Shown here piece by piece: positions 41,068 to 48,549 of a DNA stretch of 64,000 bases (the first letter of the stretch is position 1; each line of letters begins with the position of its first letter). The position numbers were made by a program, and so were the translations under genes. Origin of the DNA: Nocardia anaemiae NBRC 100462. Lineage in GTDB: Bacteria; Actinomycetota; Actinomycetes; Mycobacteriales; Mycobacteriaceae. The DNA is taken from contig NZ_BDAZ01000029.1 in NCBI RefSeq assembly GCF_001612725.1, positions 62,001 to 126,000 on the forward strand, read 5' to 3'. The notes below the pieces were generated by a model. It worked only from the letters and a program-made list of their open reading frames with translations. It made no database searches and was not told the DNA's origin.

Positions 41068-41742
41068 ATGACGGTGACTCCGCCACGGCGCGTCGGCCGC
41101 CCGCGCAAGGACGAGGCGGGTGATACCCGTGCGCTGCTGCTCGCCGCCGCGCTGGATCTATTCGTCGAGCATGGCTACGCCGCCACCTCGGTGCGGATGA
41201 TCGCGCGCGCCGCAGGTCTGTCCGATGGCGGTCTCTACGCTCACTTCGCCAATAAAGACGCGATCTACCGGGAGCTGACCGCCCAGGCCGGTGTCGGCGC
41301 GGTGGACACGGTGATCGCCGAGTTGCTTCCGGACCCCGATACGCCCCCGGATGATCCGCGCGGCTTCCTGACCGAAACCGTCGATCGAATACTGGACATC
41401 TTCGATACCGACGAATCCCGCAAGTTCACCAAACTCTTACTGCGCCAAGCGATTCCGAACGATCCACGCCTGGTCACCGACATGCTCGGCAAGGGGGCGG
41501 CCGCGCTGGCTCCGTACTTTCCGATCTGGGCGGATCGCGGACAACTGACCGAAGTGGTAACCGCGCGCCTGCGCACCGGGGAGTCCACCGGTGAAGCCTT
41601 GATGTGGGAACTGCTGGCGCCGCTGGGTTTCGTGCGATTGGTCTACCTGCACGGCCCGTCGGCGGCCCGCGCCGAAGGACGCCGCCGTGCCCACGACCAC
41701 CTGGCCTTCTTCCTCGCCGCGGTGGTGCGCGACCGACGATGA
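41068..41742 (+). CDS. TetR-family transcriptional regulator
   Basis: 224 residues with an N-terminal HTH (LLLAAALDLFVEHGYAATSVRMIARAAGLSDGGLYAHFANKDAIYREL) preceded by a basic RVGRPRKDEAGDTR arm that contacts the minor groove. The C-terminal domain is a helical ligand pocket with no assigned family. It probably represses itself, the divergent MBL-fold gene, and perhaps the downstream 3-hydroxyacyl-CoA dehydrogenase, which starts 63 bases after its stop. The ligand may be an acyl-CoA or similar if that link holds; this is inference. Confidence 0.9.
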   Translation: MTVTPPRRVGRPRKDEAGDTRALLLAAALDLFVEHGYAATSVRMIARAAGLSDGGLYAHFANKDAIYRELTAQAGVGAVDTVIAELLPDPDTPPDDPRGFLTETVDRILDIFDTDESRKFTKLLLRQAIPNDPRLVTDMLGKGAAALAPYFPIWADRGQLTEVVTARLRTGESTGEALMWELLAPLGFVRLVYLHGPSAARAEGRRRAHDHLAFFLAAVVRDRR

Positions 41743-41805
41743 TCTTCCTCGACCACACCGATGACATCCCGGGCACTCCGTGCCCCGCGGAGTAAGGAGA
41801 CAGCA

Positions 41806-42654
41806 ATGACGATTCGCAAGGTGACCGTCCTCGGCACCGGGGTGCTGGGATCGCAGATCGCGTTCCAGACCGCATTCCACGGATTCGATGTCACCGCCTA
41901 CGACATCAGCGACGAGGCGATCGCCGGTGCCCGCGAGCGTTTCGCCAAGCTCGCGGCGACTTATCGCATCGAAGTGCCGGGCGGTGACAGCAAGGCAGAG
42001 AAGACCGAGGCGGGCATCGTCGTGACCACGGACCTCGCCGCGGCCGTGCGGGATGCCGACCTCGTGATCGAGGCGGTGCCTGAGGTGCTCACCATCAAGG
42101 AGCAGACCTACCGGCAACTGGGCGAACTCGCGCCGGAAAAGACGATCTTCGCCACCAATTCGTCCACCCTGCTGCCCAGCGATATGAAGGACTACACCGG
42201 CCGCCCCGATAAATTCCTCGCGCTGCACTTCGCGAATCTGGTGTGGCGGTACAACACCGCCGAGGTGATGGGCACCTCCGAAACCGATCCGCAGGTCTTT
42301 CGGGCGGTCGTCGAGTTCGCCGCCGCGATCGGCATGGAGCCGATCGAACTGCACAAGGAAAAGGCGGGCTACGTCCTCAATTCGCTACTCGTGCCACTGC
42401 TGAATGCGGCCATGGCCCTCGGCGCGGGCGGATTCGCCGAACCGGAGGCGGTCGACAAGACCTGGCGGATCGGCACGGGCGCACCGGTCGGGCCATTCCA
42501 GATGCTCGACGTCATCGGCCTGACCACCCCCTACAACATCCTGGTCAACAGCGAGGACGGCCAGGAACTAGCGGCCTGGCTCAAGACCAACTACATCGAT
42601 AAGGGCAAGCTCGGCATCGCCACCGGAGAGGGCTTCTACAAGTACTCCGCATAG
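41806..42654 (+). CDS. 3-hydroxyacyl-CoA dehydrogenase family protein
   Basis: 282 residues, the usual length for the single-domain-pair HAD family. NAD-binding loop at 10-15 (VLGTGVLGSQIA) with an acidic end to strand 2 (AYDIS) for NAD. The catalytic histidine lies in LALHFANLVWRYNTAEVM, and the C-terminal 6PGDH-like domain ends in GIATGEGFYKY, the family end motif. It would oxidise a (3S)-hydroxyacyl-CoA or a related 3-hydroxy acid. AAGGAG is 8 bases upstream of the ATG at 41806. A strong stem-loop follows. It is adjacent to a TetR regulator in the same orientation. Confidence 0.9.
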   Translation: MTIRKVTVLGTGVLGSQIAFQTAFHGFDVTAYDISDEAIAGARERFAKLAATYRIEVPGGDSKAEKTEAGIVVTTDLAAAVRDADLVIEAVPEVLTIKEQTYRQLGELAPEKTIFATNSSTLLPSDMKDYTGRPDKFLALHFANLVWRYNTAEVMGTSETDPQVFRAVVEFAAAIGMEPIELHKEKAGYVLNSLLVPLLNAAMALGAGGFAEPEAVDKTWRIGTGAPVGPFQMLDVIGLTTPYNILVNSEDGQELAAWLKTNYIDKGKLGIATGEGFYKYSA

Positions 42655-42696
42655 CTCCACCGAACACTCGCCGAGCCGCCTCGCTGACGCAAAGCC

Positions 42697-42740
42697 AGTG
42701 ACTATCACGCATAGCAAATAGCCTGTGCGCGATAGTCACT
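42697..42740. terminator. Bidirectional terminator stem-loop
   Basis: AGTGACTATC (42697-42706) pairs exactly with GATAGTCACT (42731-42740), with four further pairs inside after one mismatch. It sits between the converging dehydrogenase and VOC genes and can act on both strands. Confidence 0.7.
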
Positions 42741-42793
42741 CGCTCTGCGACAGCTCCTCGGTACCGAGGCGGGCGCTGGGTGGGTCAAGCGCA

Positions 42794-43189
42794 TCAGCGG
42801 GGTGCGGGTTGGAACAGTTCGACGAGGTTGCCCGCCGGATCTTGCAGCAGGACCTGTTGTCCGCCGGGGCCGCTGATGATGTCGTTGCGGAAGGTGACCC
42901 CGGCTGCTCGGAGCCGCTCGACCTCGGCGGCGATATCGTCGACGACGAGCTGGAGGCGGTTCCAGCCGCCGGGAGTCGGGACCGCGCCGTCGGGCATCGG
43001 ACGCGCCGCTGAGCTCTTGGGTCCGGCAAGTAGCAGCTGGAGCGGGCCGCGTACGACGGCGGCGAAGGCGGGGGCGGCGTCGAAGTCGACGGTGAAGCCG
43101 AGGTGGGTGGTGTAGAAGTCGACAGCCGCCCGTACATCGTCGATGAGATAGCGGATGCGGGCGAGTTCGGTCGGTGCGGTCGTCGTCAT
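42794..43189 (-). CDS. VOC-superfamily (glyoxalase/bleomycin-resistance-like) protein
   Basis: 131 residues of two paired beta-alpha-beta-beta-beta units: ARIRYLIDDVRAAVDFYTTHLGFTVDF and LVVDDIAAEVERLRAAGVTFRNDI ... QVLLQDPAGNLVELFQPA. The terminal acidic residue (NLVELFQP) is a usual metal ligand in this fold. Members include glyoxalases, dioxygenases and drug-binding proteins; this one cannot be assigned further. It lies 17 bp downstream of the ArsR-ArsC fusion gene and reads the same way, so it may share that transcript and its arsenic-linked control. Confidence 0.85.
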   Translation of the reverse strand: MTTTAPTELARIRYLIDDVRAAVDFYTTHLGFTVDFDAAPAFAAVVRGPLQLLLAGPKSSAARPMPDGAVPTPGGWNRLQLVVDDIAAEVERLRAAGVTFRNDIISGPGGQQVLLQDPAGNLVELFQPAPR

Positions 43190-43206
43190 GACGGATCTCC
43201 TTGTTT

Positions 43207-43929
43207 CTACAGCGGCAGGAAGCCGATTCGGGTATCGAGTTCGGTTGCGACACTTCGGAATTCCGGATAAGCCGCACTATCGGTGGGAGCTGCGGCGGAC
43301 GGATCGGGCAGGCTCCAATGCGTTTCGACGGCCGATCCGTGGTCGCGCGGGACCTCGCGGATCTTGTCGCACAACGTGATCACGTAATCGAAATGCCGCG
43401 CCGCGACGGCGTCGAGCGATTGCGGTAACCGGGGTTCGAGGTCGATGTCGTAGTCCTCGTGCAGGACTCGCACCGCGTTCGGATGTAGTCGCGGTGCGGG
43501 ATGACTGCCTGCGCTCGCGACGTCGATGCCCTCGACGCGGCGGCGCAGCAGGGCCTCGGCGATCGGGGAACGCGCACTGTTTCCGGTGCACAGGAACAAC
43601 ACCGAGCTGCCCTTCGGCCATGGTCGGCGCGTCGGCGCCAGCGCCGGATGCAGTGCGGTCGCCGCCTCGCCGAATGCGCTTGCGCAGCGGGACAGGTCGA
43701 GGTGGTAGTAGCTGTCGCGACCGTCGAAGTTGCTGCGCCGCACCGTCACCAGCCCGGCCGAGCGCAGCAGGCGCAGGTGGTAGGACACCAGATTCTGTGG
43801 CTCGTCGACGGCGGCGACCAACTCCCGCACGCGGCGATCACTCGCGGCCAACTCGGTCATCAGTGCCCAGCGCAGCGGATGCGCCGCCATGCGCATCAGC
43901 AGCGGAACCGGCACTCGATGGGAGGTCAC
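43207..43929 (-). CDS. ArsR-type regulator fused to a low-MW phosphatase-type arsenate reductase
   Basis: 240 residues in two halves. Residues 1-~95 are a winged helix-turn-helix of the ArsR family (PLRWALMTELAASDRRVRELVAAVDEPQNLVSYHLRLLRSAGLV). Residues ~107-240 are a low-molecular-weight phosphatase fold: Cys114-(X)5-Arg120 loop CTGNSARSP, a second cysteine in TLCDKI, and the acid loop in WSLPDP. The third cysteine of thioredoxin-linked ArsC is missing and no CxC arsenic site is seen in the ArsR half. So the arsenate-binding catalytic half may also be the sensor. GTG 43929 is the start; TATTCT lies 7 bases upstream, so the mRNA may be leaderless. Confidence 0.9.
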   Translation of the reverse strand: MTSHRVPVPLLMRMAAHPLRWALMTELAASDRRVRELVAAVDEPQNLVSYHLRLLRSAGLVTVRRSNFDGRDSYYHLDLSRCASAFGEAATALHPALAPTRRPWPKGSSVLFLCTGNSARSPIAEALLRRRVEGIDVASAGSHPAPRLHPNAVRVLHEDYDIDLEPRLPQSLDAVAARHFDYVITLCDKIREVPRDHGSAVETHWSLPDPSAAAPTDSAAYPEFRSVATELDTRIGFLPL

Positions 43930-43941
43930 GTAAGCGAGAAT

Positions 43942-43961
43942 ACATCAAACTGATTTGATGT
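43942..43961. promoter_or_regulatory. ArsR-type operator overlapping the fusion-gene promoter
   Basis: ACATCAAA-CTGA-TTTGATGT is a perfect inverted repeat with 8-bp arms and a 4-bp spacer, ending 13 bases before the GTG start. ArsR/SmtB proteins bind such ATCAA...TTGAT sites. A TATTCT -10 element (43936-43941, minus strand) abuts it, so binding would block the promoter. Confidence 0.75.
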
Positions 43962-44004
43962 GTTTTGCCTTCGGCGCGGCAATTCGGCAATGCGCTCGGC
44001 ACCC

Positions 44005-45147
44005 TTACTCCGGTGCGGGCTCGGCCTCTTCGGATTCCTCGGGGGGTGCGGTGACGACGTCGATCTGTTCGCCCAGGTAGCGGGCTATCACCGCGATCAC
44101 GGCCGCTACCGGAACCGCGAGGAAGGCGCCGACAATGCCGTAGAGCGAGCCGCCCGCGGTGATCGCGACGAGTACCACCACGGCATGCAATTGCATGCTG
44201 CGGCCCTGCAGAACCGGTTGCAGCACATTGCCTTCCAATTGCTGGACGGCGATGATGATGCCGAGCACGATCAGCGCCGTGGTGACACCATTGCCGACCA
44301 ATGCGACGAGCACCGCCAGCGCCCCGGCCACGAATGCGCCGACCATCGGCACGAAACCGCCCATGAAGGTGATCACCGCGAGCACGAATGCGAGTGGGAC
44401 GTGCAGGATCACCAGTCCGGCTCCGATGAACACCGCATCGATCAGACTGACCAGCGCCTGGACGCGGATGAATCCGCCCAGAGTGGACCAGATCCGATTC
44501 AGCACCTCCTCGAGGTGCCTGCCCCCGCGACTGCCGAGGACGGCATGCAGCCACGGCAGCAGCCGTGGACCGTCCTTGATGAAGAAGAATGCCAGGACCA
44601 GCACCAGGAACAGCGTCACCAGCGTGGAGGTCGCGGTGGTCACGCCGGTGAAAACGCCGGAGGCGATCTGTTCCGAACTGGACTTCAGCCGCTGGGTGAT
44701 CGCCTCCACCGCGGCCTGCAACTGCTCCTCGCGGATCCGCAGCGGCGGACCGTGCAGCCAATCGCGCACCTTGTTGACGCCCTCGGTGGATTTGTCGGCC
44801 AGCTCCGGGGCCTGGTCCACGACCGACGGGACGATCAGTGCGATGACACCGGCGAGGACCCCGATGAATCCGAGCAGGGTGAGCGCCGCCGCGAGACCCG
44901 GCCGAAGGCCGTGCGCGGTGAGCCAGCGGGTCGGCGGCCACAGTATCGTCGCGACGATCAACGCCAGCGCGAGCGGCAGCAGCACCACCCAGAGGGCGGC
45001 GACGACGGTACCGAGCACCCACGCGCCCGCCGCGATCGCCACAATGCACAGCGACCATTTGGCCAGCCAGATGAGTCCGGCGCCGATCGCGTCGCCGCGG
45101 TCGCGGGTCGGTGGGCGGGTCTTGTCGGTGCCGTCCTGCTCACTCAC
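44005..45147 (-). CDS. AI-2E family transporter
   Basis: 380 residues with about eight membrane segments and the AI-2E/UPF0118 layout: an N-terminal TM pair, a long soluble segment (ADKSTEGVNKVRDWLHGPPLRIREEQLQAAVEAITQRLK), then conserved FFIKDGPRLLPWL and GFVPMVGAFVAGALAVLVAL, and GNVLQPVLQGRSMQLHAVVVL. Some members move autoinducer-2; most actinobacterial ones have no known substrate, and several are Na+/H+ antiporter-like. A Glu/Pro-rich tail ends the protein. It lies 39 bp downstream of the PAP2 gene in the same orientation. Confidence 0.88.
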   Translation of the reverse strand: MSEQDGTDKTRPPTRDRGDAIGAGLIWLAKWSLCIVAIAAGAWVLGTVVAALWVVLLPLALALIVATILWPPTRWLTAHGLRPGLAAALTLLGFIGVLAGVIALIVPSVVDQAPELADKSTEGVNKVRDWLHGPPLRIREEQLQAAVEAITQRLKSSSEQIASGVFTGVTTATSTLVTLFLVLVLAFFFIKDGPRLLPWLHAVLGSRGGRHLEEVLNRIWSTLGGFIRVQALVSLIDAVFIGAGLVILHVPLAFVLAVITFMGGFVPMVGAFVAGALAVLVALVGNGVTTALIVLGIIIAVQQLEGNVLQPVLQGRSMQLHAVVVLVAITAGGSLYGIVGAFLAVPVAAVIAVIARYLGEQIDVVTAPPEESEEAEPAPE

Positions 45148-45186
45148 GCCGCCAGTCTGGCACGGAAGACCCTCGCGCTGCCGGAG

Positions 45187-46518
45187 TTAGCGGCTCACTA
45201 ACTTTTCCGAGACGTCCGTCACCTGTTCCGCGAACCAGGTGCGGTAGAAGGTGAACGCCAGCGCGGCGAATACACCGAGAACCGCGACACCGAACGGGAA
45301 CGGGTAATTCGCCATCGGCAGCGCGAGGAAACGTACGCAGAGCAGCACCCCCGCGAAGGTCGCGATGCCGAAGGCCACCACCTGTGCGCGGGCGCGGTCC
45401 CAACCCCGGTCCGGCTCGCGCAGCACGGATTCGACGGTCAGGCACAGTGTCGCGCCCGCGACGAGGTCGACACCGTAGTGGGCGCCGAGTCCCAGCGTCG
45501 CGACCAGGGTGCAGACCAGCCAGAACGCACCACCCCAGCGCAACCAGAGCGGTCCGCGCCGAGAATGGATGAACAGCGACAGCGCCCACGCCGTATGCAG
45601 TGACGGCATGCAGTTGCGCGGTGTGATGGCGTCGAACGGCATCGAATCGACCGAGGACGGCAGTGCCGCAACGACATTCGGCCAGACATCGGCGAGTTCG
45701 AACCCCTGCCCCTCGGGACCGAACGCGAGCACCGGCCCGACCACCGGGAAGACCACATAGAACAACGGACCGACCACGCCGAGCGTCAAGAATGTACGCA
45801 CCAGATAGTGGCGCGGCCACACACCCGCGGTCACGCCGCGCAGCTGCCATGCCGCGACCACGATGGCCGCGACCGGCAGTTCGAAATACACCCAGCGCAC
45901 CACACCCAGTGGCACCGGTCCGGCCGCGTCGAGCGCCTGTCCGATGAGCCAGGACGGATTGCCGAGCGCGTGATCGGCCAGTTCCGCATAGGGGTCGAGC
46001 ACGGTCGGGCAGGCCCATGCGGTGATGTCCAGCCAGATCTCGCCGACCTTTGTCGCCAGAATCAGCAGCGCACCGAGAGCGATTGTGCGCAGCGCGGTTT
46101 CGCGCCGCGCACCGGTCCAGCGCACCGCCGCGATCACCGCCAGCGCGGTGAGCACGATGGTCGGACCGTTGCCGACCGTGAACAGCCGCCCCTCGATCGC
46201 CCGAATGATCACGAAGACCACATCGATGCCGACCGCGGCCGCCAGCGCACGCACCCGCACATTCCAGGAGACGCCGATCAGCGCCAGCAGAAATCCGGCC
46301 CACGGCGTGGTCGCCGATTTGGGTCGCCCGACATAATCCCAGGCAAGACTGGTCAGCGGCCCGAGCGCATTGATATGCACCGCCATCAACTGCCCCGCGA
46401 CCAACACCGCGACCGCGCCGATGACACTGCCCCAGATCAACCGAGATCGCCACGGACGCGCAGTCCCCGCTTCGTCCGGAGGTGCAACCGATCTCTCCTG
46501 CGCGCCCTCAATCAGCAT
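45187..46518 (-). CDS. PAP2-type membrane phosphatase/inositol-phosphotransferase-like protein
   Basis: 443 residues with roughly ten to twelve membrane segments. The C-terminal half carries the lipid-phosphatase motifs in the form used by inositol-phosphorylceramide synthase-like proteins: TPRNCMPSLHTAWALSLF (catalytic His) and AHYGVDLVAG (second His and the Asp). The first half has an extra TM block. Such proteins hydrolyse or transfer phospho-head groups on membrane lipids. The ATG at 46518 is chosen; an upstream open extension to 46599 lacks a ribosome-binding site. It sits downstream of the tandem USP genes on the same strand, 117 bp away. Confidence 0.82.
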   Translation of the reverse strand: MLIEGAQERSVAPPDEAGTARPWRSRLIWGSVIGAVAVLVAGQLMAVHINALGPLTSLAWDYVGRPKSATTPWAGFLLALIGVSWNVRVRALAAAVGIDVVFVIIRAIEGRLFTVGNGPTIVLTALAVIAAVRWTGARRETALRTIALGALLILATKVGEIWLDITAWACPTVLDPYAELADHALGNPSWLIGQALDAAGPVPLGVVRWVYFELPVAAIVVAAWQLRGVTAGVWPRHYLVRTFLTLGVVGPLFYVVFPVVGPVLAFGPEGQGFELADVWPNVVAALPSSVDSMPFDAITPRNCMPSLHTAWALSLFIHSRRGPLWLRWGGAFWLVCTLVATLGLGAHYGVDLVAGATLCLTVESVLREPDRGWDRARAQVVAFGIATFAGVLLCVRFLALPMANYPFPFGVAVLGVFAALAFTFYRTWFAEQVTDVSEKLVSR

Positions 46519-46635
46519 TCCGACATCGTAAACAGGATGTGAACACCACCGTGCGCCCCGATTAACGCAACCTGTGAACGTTGCCATGCCCGCGCCCACG
46601 GTCAGCGCCGGAGCACCGCCCGGGCGGGCCGGGTA

Positions 46636-47505
46636 TCAGGGACGGGCGATGATGAGTGGGCAGTCGGTGGCATGCAGGACGGCCTGGCTGACCGAGCCGA
46701 GCGTCATGCCCGCGAATCCGCCGCGGCCGCGGCTGCCGAGGACGATCAGTTGGGCGTATTCGGCCTCGGCGAGTAGACATCTTGCGGGTCGATCCTCGAC
46801 GACCACGCGCTCGACCGTCAGGTCCGGATACTGTTCCGCACAACCCGCCAGGCTTTCCGACAGCAGCTCCTCGGCCTCTTTCTGCATATCGTCGCGGGAG
46901 ATGTAGCGGTTGAATTCGGACCAGGCGAGCACCGCGCGCACGCCGACCTCGCGATGGGCGGCCTGGTCGAAGGCGACCTCGATGGCGCGGGTGGCGCTGG
47001 GAGAGCCGTCGACACCGACGAGCACCGGTCCGCGCAGCCGATCGGCTTTGTCGTTCTCGGGTTCGGGAATGACGGCGACCGGGCAGTGCGCGTGCCTCGC
47101 GACGGCGGTGCTCACCGAGCCGAGCAGGGCGCGGCGGAAGGCGCCGAGACCACGGGTGCCGACCACGAGCATGCGCGCATCCTTGGAGCGGTCGAGCAGC
47201 ACCGGGATCGGCGGTGCGTCGACCACGAAGGTGGTGATATCGAGGTCGCCGACGGGGGCGGCGGCCGCGGTCGCGTCGGCGCGGGCGGTGTCGACGGCGG
47301 CGGCACCGGTCGCTCGATAGGCGTCGTAATCGATCTGATCGAAGGCGATTCCTGGACCGAAGTCCATCGGAGCGCCGATGCCGTACACGATGTGCATGGG
47401 CGCGCGGTGGCGGACGGCATCGACCGCGGCCCAGCGCAGTGCCTCGGTGGCGGACTCGGAGCCGTCGACGCCGACGAGTACGGGGGGATTGAGGTTGGTA
47501 GACAT
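46636..47505 (-). CDS. Universal stress protein, tandem UspA domains
   Basis: 289 residues with two UspA domains. Domain 1 starts VLVGVDGSESATEALRWA and domain 2 VLVGVDGSPSATRAIEVAF. Each ends with the ATP-binding motif G-x2-G-x9-G-(S/T): the first in GTRGLGAFRRALLGSVS, the second in GSRGRGGFAGMTLGSVS. So ATP binding is expected in both. Tandem USPs of this size are typical of actinobacterial dormancy regulons. It starts 23 bases after the end of the second USP gene and is probably co-transcribed with it and with dosRS. Confidence 0.93.
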   Translation of the reverse strand: MSTNLNPPVLVGVDGSESATEALRWAAVDAVRHRAPMHIVYGIGAPMDFGPGIAFDQIDYDAYRATGAAAVDTARADATAAAAPVGDLDITTFVVDAPPIPVLLDRSKDARMLVVGTRGLGAFRRALLGSVSTAVARHAHCPVAVIPEPENDKADRLRGPVLVGVDGSPSATRAIEVAFDQAAHREVGVRAVLAWSEFNRYISRDDMQKEAEELLSESLAGCAEQYPDLTVERVVVEDRPARCLLAEAEYAQLIVLGSRGRGGFAGMTLGSVSQAVLHATDCPLIIARP

Positions 47506-47528
47506 GGGATTTCGTGCCCCCTTCTACG

Positions 47529-48443
47529 CTACTGCGGGTGGACGACCATGACCGGGCAGTGCGCGGTCTGCACCAGTGCGTTGCTGGTAGAGCCGAGCAG
47601 CAGTCCGCGGAATCCACCGCGTCCCCGGCTGCCGACCACCAGCAACTGCGCCGACCGCGACCATTCGCGCAGCGCTTGGCGCGGCCCTGACAGGTACACC
47701 TTGCGGATGACCTGCACATCCGGGTATTTCTCCTGCCAGCCTGTGAGCTGTTCGGCCAGGATCGCCTGCCCGACGGTTTCGGCATCGTGATCGGAGACGG
47801 CGTAGGGGAGTCCGGCGAAGCGGTCGTAATACAGGTCGCTCCAGGCGTGGACGGCGACGAGTCGGGTTCTGCGCTCGCTGGCCTCGGCGAACGCGGCCCC
47901 GACGGCGGCCGCGCTGACCGGTCCGCCGTCGGCGCCGAGTACGACCGGGCCGATGCGTCGGGTCTGCTGTTCGGTGCCGGTATCGCGCACAACCACGATC
48001 GGACCGCGGCCGTGGCTTGCGACCGCGAGCAGCGTCGATCCGTGATGGCCCAGGGCGCCGCCGGAACCGGCCGTGCCGATCGCGACCAGATGCGCCGCCT
48101 CGGACAGCTCGATCAACAGATGGGCCGGATCGGCTTCGGAGAGTTCGGTTTCCACGGTCAGGCCCGGATCGACCTGCTGGGCGAGTCGGCGAGCCGTGCG
48201 CAGCGTGTCCGCGCCTTCGCGTCGGATCGCATCGATCACCGGCGGCATGATCACGTCATAGAGCCCGTAGTCCGACCCCGCCGTGAGATCGAGACCGTGC
48301 ACGATGCGCAGGCGCCTACCCCGCTGGGCCGCGGTTTCGGCGGCCCACCGGACGGCGAGATCGGCCGCTTCGGAGCCATCGGTTCCGACCACTATTTCCG
48401 CCGACGCCAGCCGGTGTGGGTCATTGTGGTGCTGGGTGGTCAT
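47529..48443 (-). CDS. Universal stress protein, tandem UspA domains
   Basis: 304 residues. Domain 1 opens with IVVGTDGSEAADLAVRWAA, domain 2 with VVLGADGGPVSAAAVGAAF. The ATP motif is complete in domain 2 (GSRGRGGFRGLLLGSTSNAL) but degenerate in domain 1 (GTAGSGGALGHHGST), so probably only one site binds nucleotide. It lies 106 bp downstream of dosS. AAGGGA precedes the ATG. In DosR-type regulons such proteins are hypoxia-induced; that is the expected control here. Confidence 0.93.
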   Translation of the reverse strand: MTTQHHNDPHRLASAEIVVGTDGSEAADLAVRWAAETAAQRGRRLRIVHGLDLTAGSDYGLYDVIMPPVIDAIRREGADTLRTARRLAQQVDPGLTVETELSEADPAHLLIELSEAAHLVAIGTAGSGGALGHHGSTLLAVASHGRGPIVVVRDTGTEQQTRRIGPVVLGADGGPVSAAAVGAAFAEASERRTRLVAVHAWSDLYYDRFAGLPYAVSDHDAETVGQAILAEQLTGWQEKYPDVQVIRKVYLSGPRQALREWSRSAQLLVVGSRGRGGFRGLLLGSTSNALVQTAHCPVMVVHPQ

Positions 48444-48549
48444 GGGCGGTCCCTTCGGGTTTCCGATCGATCAGCTGCCCGTAGGGTAGGAATCCGAGGC
48501 CCGCGCGCACGCCTGGCATTGGTCACGAACCACAGGGTCCAAAGACCGC

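Noticed and set aside
48444..48549. Third DosR box upstream of the USP gene
   Set aside because: GGTCCC and GGGTCC fragments occur but the half-site spacing does not fit GGGAC-N4-GTCCC.
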